Assembly (NCBI GenBank): GCA_033980235.1
Contig: CM067076.1
Coordinates: 32,770,383 to 32,834,382, forward strand
Length of the DNA: 64,000 nucleotides
From: Diadema setosum
Lineage: Eukaryota > Echinodermata > Echinoidea > Diadematoida > Diadematidae
Direction: 5' to 3'
Below are positions 31,385-44,652 of the stretch, piece by piece. Each line of letters opens with the position of its first letter. The stretch's first letter is position 1. The notes beneath the pieces are model-generated. The model saw nothing but the letters and a program-made list of their open reading frames with translations. It made no database searches and was not told the origin of the DNA. The position numbers and the translations under genes are program-made.

Positions 31385-34300
31385 TTTGACTGTATAAAAA
31401 TTAGTTTTTCTGTATAATAAGGTGTAGCCAGTAGTGAATTCTATCACTAACCACGGAAATGCACATAGTGCAATCAGAATTTTGGTAGATATTACAAAAT
31501 GTTGTATAAAGTTGAAATTTATGTAAATTACACAACTGCTACTATGACATCTCGTGTTCACAATATTTACAAATGAAAAAAATTAAAATGGCTTTTACAA
31601 ATATGTGTCAATTGTGCTGTTTATTTTTGGTCTTTCTTTATCCACAACATTTCCAGCAGGTCCTGCTTATAGATTTTGTGGTGGTGTTTGTATGTTCGTA
31701 AGTTTTGATTTTTGTCTTGGCCTGTCTTTGTCTCAGTTTCTCCTGTTTGTTTTGAATTGTTTTGTTTTGTTTAACTGTTGTTAAACATTCATGTTGTAAG
31801 GGTGTACACTGTGACATACAATGTAACGGATGACACAAATCTGTGTGCTTCTGTAGAGGCTTTACAAAGAACGTCCTAATACTTTTGGAGTAGTGAAAGT
31901 GAATTGTAATCACTTTCACCTAACAGTGCTCAGCTCTGCCTCTCAACGTGGCAATATTGCTATCATGAAAAAGCCAGTTTGGGTTCCACTTTGTGGAAGA
32001 GCCGAGTAAGGTCATTTTATACCAACAGGGCAAACAATGTTGGTTTTTAAACTTGACTGTGATAAGCATCTAGTTGTGATGTAGTGATTATTCAAATAAT
32101 CCTTGTATAGAATGCTTGCCAGCATTATTTACCTGACAACAAAATAAATATTGTGGCAATATCAAAAGAAAAAGATTGTTACTGCATTCAGTGCAAAATA
32201 ATGAATGGCTATACTCTTCCAGCTATCAATAACGATGGACCATTCTGGTCACCTGGTCTATGCACATTAATCCATACGTTTGCACATTATTGATGATTTT
32301 CTATAAATTGCAAGCCTATGCCTATCATGTTGCTTTGAAAATGAGTGAAGTGCCTGACCGGCAGAGTGAAAAGGAAGATAGTTTGTACCAATGTGCATTA
32401 TATCAGCTCACTCAGAAATGGCTCAAACTCAAATAACTGTATAATCGGTGGGATGTAAATGAGGTGTGTTGACGTACCACATGCTTCTTGTGTGTCCTTC
32501 GTAAATCTAATTTTCCAAATGTGACACTTTAACACTTTAAACCAGCATATTGACTAAGCAAGTCATATGTTTGTTTCTTTGTTTTGATGTTTTGTTTTTT
32601 GTTTTTTTGCTACCAAAATCATTGTCTTGGAGGCCCTAATCAGTCAAATTGGCCACTCTGAATTTGACTGCATATTTGGAAGTCGGGTTCAAAGATTTAA
32701 AACTGGTATTAAAGATTTACTGGATCTCCACAAGGTTTAAAATACATATTGCAAGAATTTGCCAATTTGAGGCAGAAGCATAGATTTGACCTTCTAAAAT
32801 GTGTTGCCAATTTCAGGATCACTTGTAGATGTGCGTGTAGTGGTCTCAAAGCTTTACCAGAAGCAAAATGTAGCAATGGAATATACATTGTATACACGTG
32901 TATTATCTAAATAGATGTGTAGGGCTCAAAAAACACATTTTTTTCTGTTCTAGCTACAACTTTTTTCATGAAATGCTGGCAATTGATTATAATATGAGAG
33001 TAAACTTAGAAAACAGTACCAAAACCACCTAAAACACGATATCTGGGACTTTAGGTTACTTTTCGCAATGAAGGGAGATTATTTGTGGCTGTGCCTTGTA
33101 AGTTCTGCACTGCAGCTGTTACTGAAATGTATAACTTTGTAACAAGACACATCTAGTATCAGTCCAGTATCCAGGAAAGATGTATTTGAATGAATATACA
33201 AGGTACAAGTACCATCATAAGCATTAGTTATCAGTTTGGCCCTCTGTGAAAGGTGGAGGGAGCAACTGTATGAAGAGTTTAAAATGCAAAAACTGATCTA
33301 TAAATTTCAACCAACTTCTGATATTTGAGATTCAAGATACTGAATTAGAATTAGAGTTACAATATACGGTAAGTGATAATTTTAGTAAAATATTCTGCTA
33401 TATTTGGTATGTAATGAGTGCCAAAAAATAGTTGTTTGATAATTACCTTTAAAAAAAAAAAAAACCTTTGAAAATGGCATTTACCATTGATAGCTGTTTT
33501 TGCTCTCAAACTCTTCAATTGATGATATGAAGGAAGATTTGCAAAAAAATACTTCAGATTTCAGATGAAATAGCAGCAAATTGCCTCCCTATTCATTTTC
33601 TATATCAGAAGTAAAATTATGAAAATTTTGATTGCAAAATGGGTTAAATGCCACTTTTTAACAATCTAAAATAAGGCCATCATCAGATAGAGCAAAATAA
33701 ATAATTTCCAGAGATACTTGTGACATAATAAGGAATATTCTGTAAGTTATGATAAAAGATATCCTGTATTTTTCAGCATTTACTTAGTTGGTTCTTGAGC
33801 TATTTTGATCCTAAATTTCTCAAAGTAACAAGAATGGAGTTATCTTTATGTGATCAAACTCTTCATGTATTCATTTGGTTTGTTATTATTTTTCTTTTAG
33901 AAGTCACCAATGCATTGTATTATTTTCCAATTTCATACTACTGCACATTTATTCTAAATGTACAAAAAAATGTAATTTGTCAACTTGCTTTAGAGGTTAC
34001 AGGACAAAAATGAATTAATGCAAATTAATCCAGATCCAATACTAATACATATTAATGGATTTGGCACTCTCTGTTTGTCATTTACATGACCAATGTGCAT
34101 CACTATTTGGCACTCAAGCAACAATGATATGATACTTCAAAGAATTATTAGAGAATACATTGTTATTTGTATTAGTAAAGGTAATATGTACTGCGTGACA
34201 CCATTTCAAGATTTAGTATTCAATGAGGTGATTTCCTGTAACTTCCTTTGCCTTCAAACATAAATTGCAAATTGGGTCATTTTTCACCCTATTTATCTGT

Positions 34301-34429
34301 GCAGGTGACAACACCCAGTAAGAGGCACATTTGGTAAATGACTTTGTTATTCATGTTTTTTTCCCCTTGCCCTTCGTGTGTGGAAGAGTATATTTATTCT
34401 GTGTAAAGTTATTTTATATTATATACCTC
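31385..34429. other. gene-free stretch
   Basis: AT-rich sequence with A runs near 33451. Long non-coding stretches without clear inverted repeats; nothing supportable. Confidence 0.4.
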
Positions 34430-35050
34430 ATAATGAATAGATTCCTCTCATCTGATTGGTTAAAAGTGGAGTCATGAAAATAGCTGTGCCCCATTTTTGA
34501 TCAAAATGACGTCATGATTTACTGTGCCCGGGGCATAGAATCAACTGTGCCCTGTAAATAGGTTTGGAGACAGTAGCAACCTCGTACACATAGATCACTC
34601 ATATGTACGCACCAATGATACGACCGCCGCGCTGTCGATCAGCGTTGATTACGAGTGCTGTAAAAGAGATTAGAATCTATATTTTCAGTATCTATGTTCG
34701 GGAATCTATATTTTCAGTATAAAAAACAAATAATGACAGCTTGATATTCGGGGCACAGTGATGTGAAAATCATAACTATGCCCTTAGCTATACTGCAAAC
34801 TTGCGCTTGCTAGTGTGTTACGTAGTTATATATAGATATATTCAACAACTGTGTTGGAATGAGTGGTTCCTGTAAGATACAAACAAGAAGAAAATTATTC
34901 ATATAACACGCCATAGAAATCAGTATACTCTATTTCAACTCTACACAGAAATAGTAAGACGATAATCGCTTCGGGCATAGTTATGGTTTTCACATCACCT
35001 TAGGCACATAATTTTAACTGTGCCCCTCATAGCAGTCATTATTTGTATAC
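34430..35050. mobile_element. probable foldback element with GGGGCACAG / CTGTGCCCC words
   Basis: GTGAAAATCATAACTATGCCC (34761-34781, the first base apart) is inverted as GGGCATAGTTATGGTTTTCAC near 34973-34993, and GGGGCACAG (34750) as CTGTGCCCC (35021). Further CTGTGCCC copies lie near 34483, 34522 and 34545. The outer limits are uncertain. Confidence 0.5.
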
Positions 35051-37527
35051 TGTTGATTAAAATTCATAGAAAATCATGGAGTGACAGAAGTAGCACTTTG
35101 AATATTGTGAATTTAAACTTGTGAGATACTGTAAATTCATATAAGAGACCTTTGATTGTGTAATGATCTTTGATGGCATGAAACTTTCATGAATTTAGTG
35201 TGGAGCCAAGAATCACAAAAGTAGTATGCTCCCAAAAGTCTTTGTCTACACAATACATTGAATGCCACTGAATGACTGCACTATCATGGTCAGCAATGCA
35301 GGTTTTGTTTTGTTTTGTTTTTTGTTTTTTTAATGTTTCTGGTTTTGCAGCATGCAGATGCGTTCTTCCTATGTACCACATACAGATGTACCCATTTTCC
35401 ATTGTTTCAAATTTTACTCTATGGTAAGAACATCATGGCTCATTTCAAAAGTTTGAATCATTTATGTACTACTGGGAATGAGTTTACTCTTGAATTTTGT
35501 GTGTGTGTGTGTGTGTGTGCATATATGTACTGTAGGCGTATGTGTTTAAATGCAGGCACAAGTCCTTGACTAGTTGGGCCGACTTTGTTCAGCAATAGTA
35601 CACGTACCAGTTTTCACTTCACAATCTGTAACCACCAACTGCAAGAAAGCCATCGGGCACAATTTAAGTCCCTCCTGGGACTAAGTACATGTACATGTAT
35701 GGGCAGGTTATGATGAAGATTATATAATTGTATGTTTTTGTTCGCAGCAATCTATGTACGTAAGCATGTAGGCATCAGTATGTGTTACATGTGTGCTGCA
35801 ATGTGTAAATCAAAACATCTGTCTGTAATAAAGGACTTGTCCGTCGTAAAGAGAATTAATTGATACTTGGAAGTTTTTGTAATTATATGTCCCTTTGTAT
35901 CCCACAGCAGCTCTCCACATTTTCTTTATCCTTTACCCAATCCTCACTCTATTCTTCTGTACAACTGTCCCTGTCGTCTTTGCTCCTATCTCATTTGGTA
36001 CAACTTCAACTTCCACCTTATTGCTGCCCTTCGACTGTCACCGTTTGTCTTTCATACATTCTCTGTACGTCCATTCTCATCTTTCTAGGCTCTTTTTTCA
36101 CCAAACAATGATCTTTTCAAGGACTACACATACACATGGTGTTACCATAAGCCTGTCTGCCTCAATCACATCTCACCATGCAAAACTTCTGAGCAGCACA
36201 AAGTTGTATTATTATATTAAGAATGGAACAATTAAGTTAAACACAGAACTATGAAGTGACTACATATCAGTCAACCTGGACCCTTTTATGAAGAGTTATA
36301 ATTGATTATATAGTTGATATCTATGGTAAGTCTATGGCAGCCTGTGTGGAAAGGAAATTTATAACCCATTATATCTTGACAAAACGGGGCCCTGCACCAC
36401 CAAGAGGGGACGGTAATGGTTACCACGGCAGCAGTCCAGTTGCAACCAATCAGCTGATAGCACTGCATTCGATGTCATGGTAACAGCCAGTTGTACACTT
36501 GAAGTGACTGTAGATTTGTTTGCGTGTTTGTCATTCGCCTCACACCACTGTTTCTAAGGAAGGAACAGTCTATGTTTGTTTGTTTGTTTGTTTGTTCTTA
36601 CCTCCGAGAAAGAAGGCACTGAGAAATTAGAAGAAAATTACCAGACTAACGCTTTGATATAATTTGGAACATGGTCTGCATAGGGTTTGGTACATTTTTG
36701 CCCCAACATGGTTGTACATATTTCAGGATATGGCACATACATTGTACAAAATGTACTTGTACATACATTCATCTCTCTCTCTCTCTTTCCTTCACTCTCT
36801 TTCTCCCTCTCTCTTTTTCTACAGACATAATACATACATACATACATGCATACATACATACATACATACAAACATACACACACATATTCATACTGTACAT
36901 ACACTTGTACATATACATCATACACACACACAAACATTCATGTGTCATTCAATTGTCTCCATCAACTTCAAGTATACATGTGGTCCATTAACTGGTAGAT
37001 ATCTCACAATAAAGAAGAAAAGGACAATTTCACAAGAAAAATATAAGACAATGGACAATCGTCTTCAATTTTGCAAAAAAAAAAAAACAGTTTTGTTCGT
37101 ATTACTGCAAATCACATACAGTATTTCTTTCCCATTTCAAAGACACTGATAGATTTATATAATGCGCTTTCAATAGGAACTCTCAAAAATCTGGCTCTGT
37201 TGGTATAACAGCCATTTTTCGTGTAAATCTTGATACCTGATGCTGATAACATAAAAATATACAATTCATTTGCATCACAGAAACCTCATACGATCTGTAA
37301 AAACATAATTGTTTGTTTTGACAGGTTGCATACATCAATGTCATCCAGCTACATGTTCATAATACATGGAGGTAGAATAACACAGTGTGTCCAGAGACCA
37401 GCTTACTGCAACGTATTTGAATTTTTATGCCTACTTTTCAGAGTGTGGCCATTCATGCCAACCATATAATGCTTGCAAGACAGTGTCCAGACACTGCACA
37501 GACTTTGTGCATGCAAGCTAGACTCCA
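35051..37527. repeat. gene-free stretch with microsatellites
   Basis: (GT)n at 35502-35519, (GTTT)n at 36573-36596, a CT-rich run at 36772-36820 and (CATA)n/(CA)n at 36830-36935. The 161- and 106-codon frames here translate these simple repeats and are not genes. Confidence 0.7.
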
Positions 37528-37848
37528 GGGGTTTATTTCACAAAGAATTAAAGTTGATCTTAGAAGCTCAGACTGCATAGAAATATAGTTTGCCACTGGT
37601 TTCTCTACTAGGTGTTTTCAGGCCTTCAGAATCCTGCACTTTAAATTGTTACAGAATTTACAGATAAAATTCTTTGTCACCTGTTCCAGTTTGCATATCT
37701 ACATGGCTGCATGTAAAATTAAAAATTTTCTCATTTCATTAGGAAAGTCAGAGCACCACTGGAAAGACACACAGCATATCAATAACTTTACTGGGGTTTT
37801 TTTTTTCAGCTTTTAAGATCAATCTGGATTCTTTGTGAAACACTCCCC
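37528..37848. mobile_element. inverted-repeat MITE, TIR TTTCACAAAGAATnnAGnTTGATCTTA
   Basis: TTTCACAAAGAATTAAAGTT at the left pairs with AATCTGGATTCTTTGTGAAA at the right, and TTGATCTTAGAAGCT with AGCTTTTAAGATCAA. Length about 321 bp. Confidence 0.65.
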
Positions 37849-39500
37849 AGGTTTTTGGAAATTCATCTCAGCGTGAAACACAGAATGAGCATTTGTTTCC
37901 CCTCAAGAGTGGGGTGGCATCCATAAAATTCAAATATATCAATAAACGGGTCTTCTGTACTATTGCACTTAGTGTATCAACTCCTTCCCCTTATCCTCAG
38001 CTCCAGCCTGTTAAACTATTTCCCATTTTTCCTTATTCTTCTCCTTGCTCTTCTCCTTCCTTTCTTCCTTCCTTCTTCTTCTTCTTCTCCTTCTTCTCTT
38101 TCTTAAAAATAACAACAAAAAGAGATCTCTATCACCCCCTTTTTTCCCTTGTTCTTCATGCTCTTCTTCTCAGAAGGTGTAACAATGCCAACTCAATCAT
38201 GGAATGTCATTTAGATTCAACTTGTAAAAGGAAACATGTCACATGAACTTGATGATGACAGACTTGGGTGACTACAGAAATTAGGAGAAACAAGTTTGAA
38301 ATGACTAATATCATGATACTTACACAATTTTTCTGAGATATATGCAAGTGTTGGGGACATATCATCCACAACTCCCTCCTCCCACAAATAATGAATAAAA
38401 ATTAATGCTCAACATAATCTCTTTTTTTTTTCTTCTGGTAACCTATCAGGCCACTGAGATCTTGGAATTTGAAATTTTGATGGCCAAATAAAGGAAAGCA
38501 CCGGCAAAATGTAAAATAAAAATAGAAATCCATTTTAAATATCATTTGTCTTACAGGACCAGAAACAGAAAACCTATTGGAAAATTTGGTGGCCCAACAT
38601 CAATTTTTCAGTGGCCCCGGACCACCTGTAATGATGAGTCCTTTATGTATTCAGACAAAGAAACATAACGTCACCTTGGAAGAGCTGCTATCACTGATTG
38701 GTGGTTTTTCTCTGTTTGGCATTACAGCATAATCTCTCTTTTCTTTTCTTTTCTTTTTTTTTTTGGGGGGGGGGGGGAGGGAGGTAACACAAAAGCATAT
38801 TTTCGTGAAATTTTCACACGTTATCAATGATGTTACAATGATGATGCAGGACATGGCATTTCAGATCATTATACAACACCAATTCATATTTGTACTTTTC
38901 AAAATTGAAGAAAAAAAAATCATAAAACACAAAACCAATGATCTTCAAATCGAGGTAATACTCACAACAAGGTAAAATCCTACACACACAGAGATTTATT
39001 AGGATCAGAAAGAGTGAAAATTTCATCCCTTATGACATACATTCAACATACCTCAGAAGTCAATCTTGTCAAAATAAGGTATTTTCCTCTTACACAAGTG
39101 AGGAAAATACTGACAAAATATTGTCGGCTGAGAATGATAAGGGCATCAAGTTGTCACAAAACCCATAGTGTTCAAGATAACTTAACGCCCTTCTCATTCT
39201 CAACAGACGAATATGCAAAGGAACAAGAAATAGTTGTGACACAATTGCAAAAGCATAGGATAGATTAACTAAGTTTTTTTTTGTTTTGTTTTTTCATAAT
39301 TTTTTTTTTGTGGGTGGGGTGATATTTTTTATAGAAAATTTTTGGTTATAAATTGAGGCAGCATGATCTCAAATTATTTGTACTGTACATTCTATAGCTT
39401 TTCTCTGTATGTCCTCTATTCTTCTTTAAAAAATCTCAATTTATCTTCAAGTTATAAGGCAAGAGAGCATAAAATCTGAGGTAATCATTGAGAAAGGAGC
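37849..39500. other. gene-free stretch with CTT-rich and G-run simple repeats
   Basis: A CTT/CCTT-rich run lies at 38036-38103 and a T/G run at 38754-38782. Two consecutive hairpins occur at 39079-39110 (GTATTTTCCTC stem) and 39130-39203 (GAGAATGATAAGGGC stem). Confidence 0.55.
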
Positions 39501-39859
39501 TTAAAGGGATCGTACAGTTTTGGCCGAGAACTAATTTCAGGTTTCTAACATTTTTTGGTGAGATAATGAGAAACCTCTTATGAAATATGAAAAAGCACGT
39601 AACTCTGTGAGGAATTCAACGTTTATTATAAGAGCGATTCTAATAAAGTGTGGGATCCACACTTTATTACGATTGCTGTGTTTTACTTTGTTTTTAGATG
39701 TTTCAGTCATTCCAAACCCGATTTTCATCAAATAAACTTTGAATTCCTCTTAAAATGGTATGCTCTGTACTAGAGCATAAGTGTTTTCTTGGTACATGTA
39801 TCTCACAAAAAGTTAAAAGCCCAATTCTCATTTCCACCAATACTGTACCATCCCTTTAA
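39501..39859. mobile_element. T2/Kolobok-type foldback MITE copy F
   Basis: Starts TTAAAGGGATCGTACAGTTT and ends ACTGTACCATCCCTTTAA, 359 bp. Close to copy G; the left arm lacks a block present in G. Confidence 0.88.
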
Positions 39860-40130
39860 CTTCATACATTCAAATTAGATATTGGGGATGATCTTCACAT
39901 GTTCAAGTAATTTTACCCAATGACCTGCTATTCCAAGCTTTCCTGTGTGATTTAATGTAAGACACTCTGTGAATCTCCCGCGAGTTGTAAAAAAATAGAG
40001 ATTTATGCACGAATATTGGATATGCCAACTCACAAAAAATGCCCCCCCGTACACTCTGTGAGCACACGAAGCTCAGTTGGCACTTTCTAAAGATTGGCAA
40101 AACTCCAATGATTTGATTTACTGTATACGC

Positions 40131-40362
40131 CGAATAATTCGCAAGGTTTTTATTTTCATGATTTTCGTGAGTCGGGTGCTATTCCCGAAATTAAAAACAC
40201 ACAAAAAATATTTACTCTTATCCCGATATGACTGTCACACACACAATATACATTTCTCTCTTGAGAACAAAACTCCTCGATCGCGAATTTAACCATTCGC
40301 GAAATTGTCGGGAATTCCCGATTCGCGAAAATTTAGACTCGTGAAATATATGGCGTATACAG
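40131..40362. mobile_element. MITE with TIR CTGTATACGCC
   Basis: CTGTATACGCCGAATAATTC at the left and TATATGGCGTATACAG at the right; the interior is rich in TTCGCGAA and AAATTAAAAAC words. A related right end is seen near 60500. Confidence 0.75.
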
Positions 40363-40629
40363 TTTGTGATACCAAAATGCATTGGTATGCTCAATGTATT
40401 CACATTTCAAAAGATGAAATGTCTTGGTTTAGTCAAATTGTAGTTCATACCCTGTTAAAGCATAGAATAACAAAAAAAAAATATATACTGATGCTTTAAA
40501 ATAAAGACTTTCTTGTAGCAATGAACTTGAATATCATGGTTAGGGTACATGTTCTTTACATACCTGTGAATTCATATTCAACTCAACTCATGTTCCCTGC
40601 AGCATCAAACGCACAGAAAGCTTCTGGAT

Positions 40630-41666
40630 GTGACTGTGCATTATAAAACCAACAAAAAGTTGCACACGCTGATGTTGTGAGAGGACTCTAAACAGGTGAA
40701 AATGGTCAACCTAGTGGATCCTTCGGTCTTAATATTTTCTGAAAGAGAAATTCATCTTCTACAAAAATCATAAAACAAATGGGGAAATTATGCTTTTTAG
40801 TTTCTCTGGATCCTTTTTTTTTTGTTAGACTGTGAAGCTTCTTTTCATTTCTGAAAAAACCCTAATCACACTTTTCACTTTTAACTCATATAACTTTTGA
40901 AAGGATGATGATACTGCTTTAAATGTCAGAACTAGTCATGAATATAATGTGCTGATAGAGTGTGCAAAATTTCAGTTCAATCTGATAATCCCTCCACTGC
41001 AGTTGCTACAGAGTTTTTCTATCCTTTGTCCCATTCACTGCACAGAGCAGAGCTTGGTGCGATAAAGTGCTTGAATACCACTGCCAGTAGGCCCTAAACT
41101 TTAAAGGGATCGTATAGTTTTGGTTGAGACCTAATTTCAGGTTTCTAACATTTTTTTGGTGAGATAATGAGAAACCTCTTTAAAATGTGAAAGAGCGTTT
41201 AATTCTATGAGGAATTCAACGTTTATTTGATTAAAATTGGTTTTGAAATGGCTGAGATATCCAAAAAGAGCGATTCTAATAAAGTGTGGGACCCACACTT
41301 TATCATGATCACTTTGTTTTACTTTGTTTTTGAATGTTTCAGTCATTCCAAACCCGATATTCATCAAATAAACTTTGAATTCCTCTTAAAATGGTATTCT
41401 CTGTACTATATCATAAGTGTTTTCTTGGTATCTTGCAAAAAGTTAAAAGCCCAATTCTTATCTCCACCAATATTGTACAATCCCTTTAAAGCTTCTTTTC
41501 TCAGCAAACTCTTGCTTCGTGTGTGCATTTTCTTTCCATCAGTTTTATATGAAGCTATACTTCATCTGAAGCTTAGAGTCTGCTCTTTCAGAATCTGTTC
41601 TTAACTATAAAAAAAAAAAAAATCCAGGTCTAGCAAATTTTTGGTGGTTTTGTGATGCAGGGTCAC
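40630..41666. mobile_element. GTGACCCTGCA-type foldback element, copy Z2, carrying MITE G
   Basis: The left end GTGACTGTGCATTATAAAAC continues into CCAACAAAAAGTTG; the right end is GGTTTTGTGATGCAGGGTCAC. The interior (about 40850-41095) matches, inverted, the same family at 52775-53464. A T2-type MITE sits inside. No transposase frame. Confidence 0.75.
41101..41489. mobile_element. T2/Kolobok-type foldback MITE copy G, nested in Z2
   Basis: Starts TTAAAGGGATCGTATAGTTT and ends ATTGTACAATCCCTTTAA, 389 bp, arms paired through AATTGGTTTTGAAATGGCTG-like sequence. Reading frames across it (for example 41227-41604) are repeat-derived. Confidence 0.88.
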
Positions 41667-42015
41667 ATACAGTATGCTTTTTTTATGTTGACTTCATCAG
41701 GACATTCCATCTTTTAAGTGATTTTCCTCCTAAGAACACAACTTTCTCAGTTTCTTAATAAATAAGCGAGAAATGGGGAACAGTACTTGGCTGTAAATGG
41801 CTCACAAGAGTCTCATTCTATCGACAGTCTCAGAGCTTTGAATTGCATAAAGAAGGAGGAATTTTGTGACCACCATTTTGCTGCAAATACTTTGTCATCG
41901 GTACACACGTGTACAAGCACTGGGGTCTGTGCCCATCTCCCGGCGCCCTGCAGCACGAATCCCATGTGGGCTCCAGAGTGGCAAGCTTGGCTCCAATACG
42001 TTGTGACCTCAGTGT
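41667..42015. other. gene-free spacer
   Basis: A moderately GC-rich block at 41895-42030 (CTCCCGGCGCCCTGCAGC) stands out in composition but has no recognised content. Confidence 0.35.
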
Positions 42016-42660
42016 GCTTAACGCCTCAAATCTTCGGTAATGGTTCTTCCACGGCGATCCCTTCTGTGAAAAACAAAAACAGTGAAGCACTTCATGCACA
42101 TCATATTCCTATATGCATGGCCAAGTGGGATATTTCTCGTTTGATTGATCTTTTTTTTTTTTTTGACAACATAGAATAAAGAAATAAATGGGAATGCATT
42201 ATCATCATCCTCATATATAAATAGTGTCCAAAACTGAACAAAAACATCTTTGAACATCTTTTTAGAAGCAAGCAAGAGATTTGCTTCTGAACGTGTAGGA
42301 GAATTACAGAAGACATGGAGAGCTTTCTTTTGCAATAATAACACTTTATCATTTAGAGTCTGGTAACTACTTCCTAACACCGAGATGTTATAACGAAGAT
42401 AAGGCAATATCAAGGGATGAGTATAACGTAAGTTAAGATTTTTATATATTTTTGATATCATAATTTAGTGTATCAATTACCCCAGCCCCATGCTTGCAAC
42501 ATACAAGACAGTTTGTCTACAAATATTCCAAAAGATTTGAAATATGATCCACTTTTACACCCCAACCCAGCATCAATAGTATTGCTATAAAGTGCATATT
42601 TTGTTTTTTGAGCATTCAATGAACTAGCCTTTGAATTCATATTCTTCACTCTTCTCACAG
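42016..42660 (-). mobile_element. decayed LINE reverse-transcriptase fragment (Jockey/CR1-like C-terminal part)
   Basis: Minus-strand frames 42658-42473 and 42461-42018 read in order SSLNAQKTKYALYSN, GIFVD, then LILPYLRYNISVLGSSYQ, LLLQKKALHVFCNSP and FPFISLF. These match the familiar end of non-LTR reverse transcriptases (LN-x-x-KT-K-x-x-x-F, FLG-x-x-x-D, PYL-x-Y-x-x-x-x-WG, LQK-x-A-x-R). A stop and probable indels separate the two parts, and the active-site half is missing. It is a dead, 5'-truncated copy; the family assignment beyond the non-LTR group is tentative. Confidence 0.72.
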
Positions 42661-42688
42661 GAAAAGAAAAAATGATAAATAAAGTAAA

Positions 42689-42945
42689 GACCCGAATTCA
42701 CAAAGGTGGTACAATCTTTGTCCGTGGTTTAAACCATGGACAAAGACTGTAGTTTTGTATGGAGTGCAAAGTGTCGCATGGCTTATTTCGTTACAAAGTG
42801 TTAACATACAGGTGTACCATTAATGAAATGGTAATTTTGTCAACGAAATAGGCCATGCGACACTTGGCGCCCCATACAAAACTACAGTCTTTGTCCAAGG
42901 TTTAAACCATGGACAGAGATTGTACCCCCTTCGCGAATTCGGGCC
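42689..42945. mobile_element. foldback MITE, TIR CCCGAATTCnCnAAGGnGGTAC
   Basis: CCCGAATTCACAAAGGTGG at the left and CCCCTTCGCGAATTCGGG at the right. Long inner arms pair: TTTAAACCATGGACAAAGAC, ACTGTAGTTTTGTATGG and GTCGCATGG, with their inverses. The element is nearly a full palindrome. A shorter relative is at 60870-61080. Confidence 0.85.
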
Positions 42946-43841
42946 ATAGAGGGGAGTATTTGGTGTGTAAAGCTAACCTTTATACACAACAAGACAGTGC
43001 TTGGAGGGCACTCATTATCCCAAAGGTAAATTCTTTCATCTTTTTGTCATGCAACTAGAGCAGAAAAGTTTTCGCCAACTTTAATCACTCTAGATAGCCA
43101 GAAACAGAACTGTCTGGATTAAATTCTATGGTGTTTCAGATTTTTTTTTCTAAATGAGGATGCCCCATACCCTAAACACAATGGAAATTCTATGATGTGT
43201 AACAGGACATGTTATAAAATGTCAAAACTGCCCCAACTTAAAATAAATCAATAAAGAATTAGTCATCAAAAAAGAAGAAGAAAAAATAAAAGTTGTTTCC
43301 CATTTGCATAAATCTATTCACAAACTTGTTTAATCATACGCAATGACAGTCTGACATACAACCCAATCCTGCAAAAGACAAATGGCAGAGGTAATGTTGC
43401 AATGTAATGCTATGCCATGCCATGCTATCATTTGTGCAACTTAAGGTCAAGCATTTTATTTTGTTGTGCTACATGTTATCTGCCTAATCCGGGACCCTCA
43501 AGGAAATAGGAACTCGACAGGGAGCATCGATCACTACATTTGACTGTTTCCAACAATCTGACACCACTAGCAATTCTTCCACAAGCCATAATAAAATGAA
43601 ACTGAAAATGAGAGTGATTTTTTTTTTCTATGTCACAAAGAGACTGCAAACGGGGATATTGGTCAAAAAACCGCAAATATGCAAATCGGACGAGGTGACT
43701 AATGTGTTGCCCAATAATTTTCCAATAGATCCGCATAAATGTTTTCACAAAACATGCTTTTATTTCCACACTGAAGTTGATGACACGAGTCTGTGAAGTC
43801 ACCTACAATGATTATGAAGTCATACTTACCTACCTCCTTAA
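42946..43841. other. gene-free stretch
   Basis: No gene supported. The 108-codon minus-strand frame at 43476-43802 has no recognised domain. Confidence 0.4.
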
Positions 43842-44100
<259 letters not shown>

Positions 44101-44437
44101 TTGTGCAATAGAAGCAGTGTGTGTGAATAATAGCATCAACTTATGTATTTTGCATATTTGCAGTTGCAACTGATAAAACTGTTTTGTGCAAATGTGTGTG
44201 AAAGTAGCTTTGAAATTGCATAACTTCCTTTAATTTTAAATGAGTATGACATGAAAGAAAATCAGTATGAATAAACTTGTATAATTATGAAAAGCACAGC
44301 TGGCATGCCAGTTACGACACCTCTATGGTGATAATGTAGAACATAAAAACAATGATGACAAAATTTGTGATATTTATGTGTCAATCGCATTAACACAGAT
44401 TCAAATTTCAACGTGAACCCTCAAGCAAAAGAACAGT

Positions 44438-44652
44438 TACTGTACGAGCTGAAATTTTCGCAGTGGTTTTATTTTTGCGAATTTCGCGAATTGCCTTTGA
44501 ACCGCGAAAATAACAACACGTGAAAATAACAATGCGCGAATAACTACGTTCAGTTAGACCCTCGCAACCGCAAAATTAACAACACGCGAAAATGTCCTCC
44601 AAGTAGCAATTCGCGAAAATATCTGTACGCGAAAATTTCAGCTCGTACAGTA
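44438..44652. mobile_element. MITE with TIR TACTGTACGAGCTGAAATTT
   Basis: TACTGTACGAGCTGAAATTT (continuing TCGC) at the left and GAAATTTCAGCTCGTACAGTA (last 20 bases inverse) at the right, 215 bp. Interior words GCGAAAATAACAACACG repeat. Related by words to 19812-20027 and 40131-40362. Confidence 0.85.

Noticed and set aside
36638..37149. 161- and 106-codon frames with IHTYIHTYIHT and SLSLSF runs
   Set aside because: Translation of CATA and CT simple repeats.
41227..41604. 125-codon frame
   Set aside because: Inside T2-type MITE G and the host element Z2.
42018..42461. 147-codon minus-strand frame as an intact host gene
   Set aside because: Its motifs match the end of non-LTR reverse transcriptases and the upstream part is in another broken frame, so it is a transposon relic.
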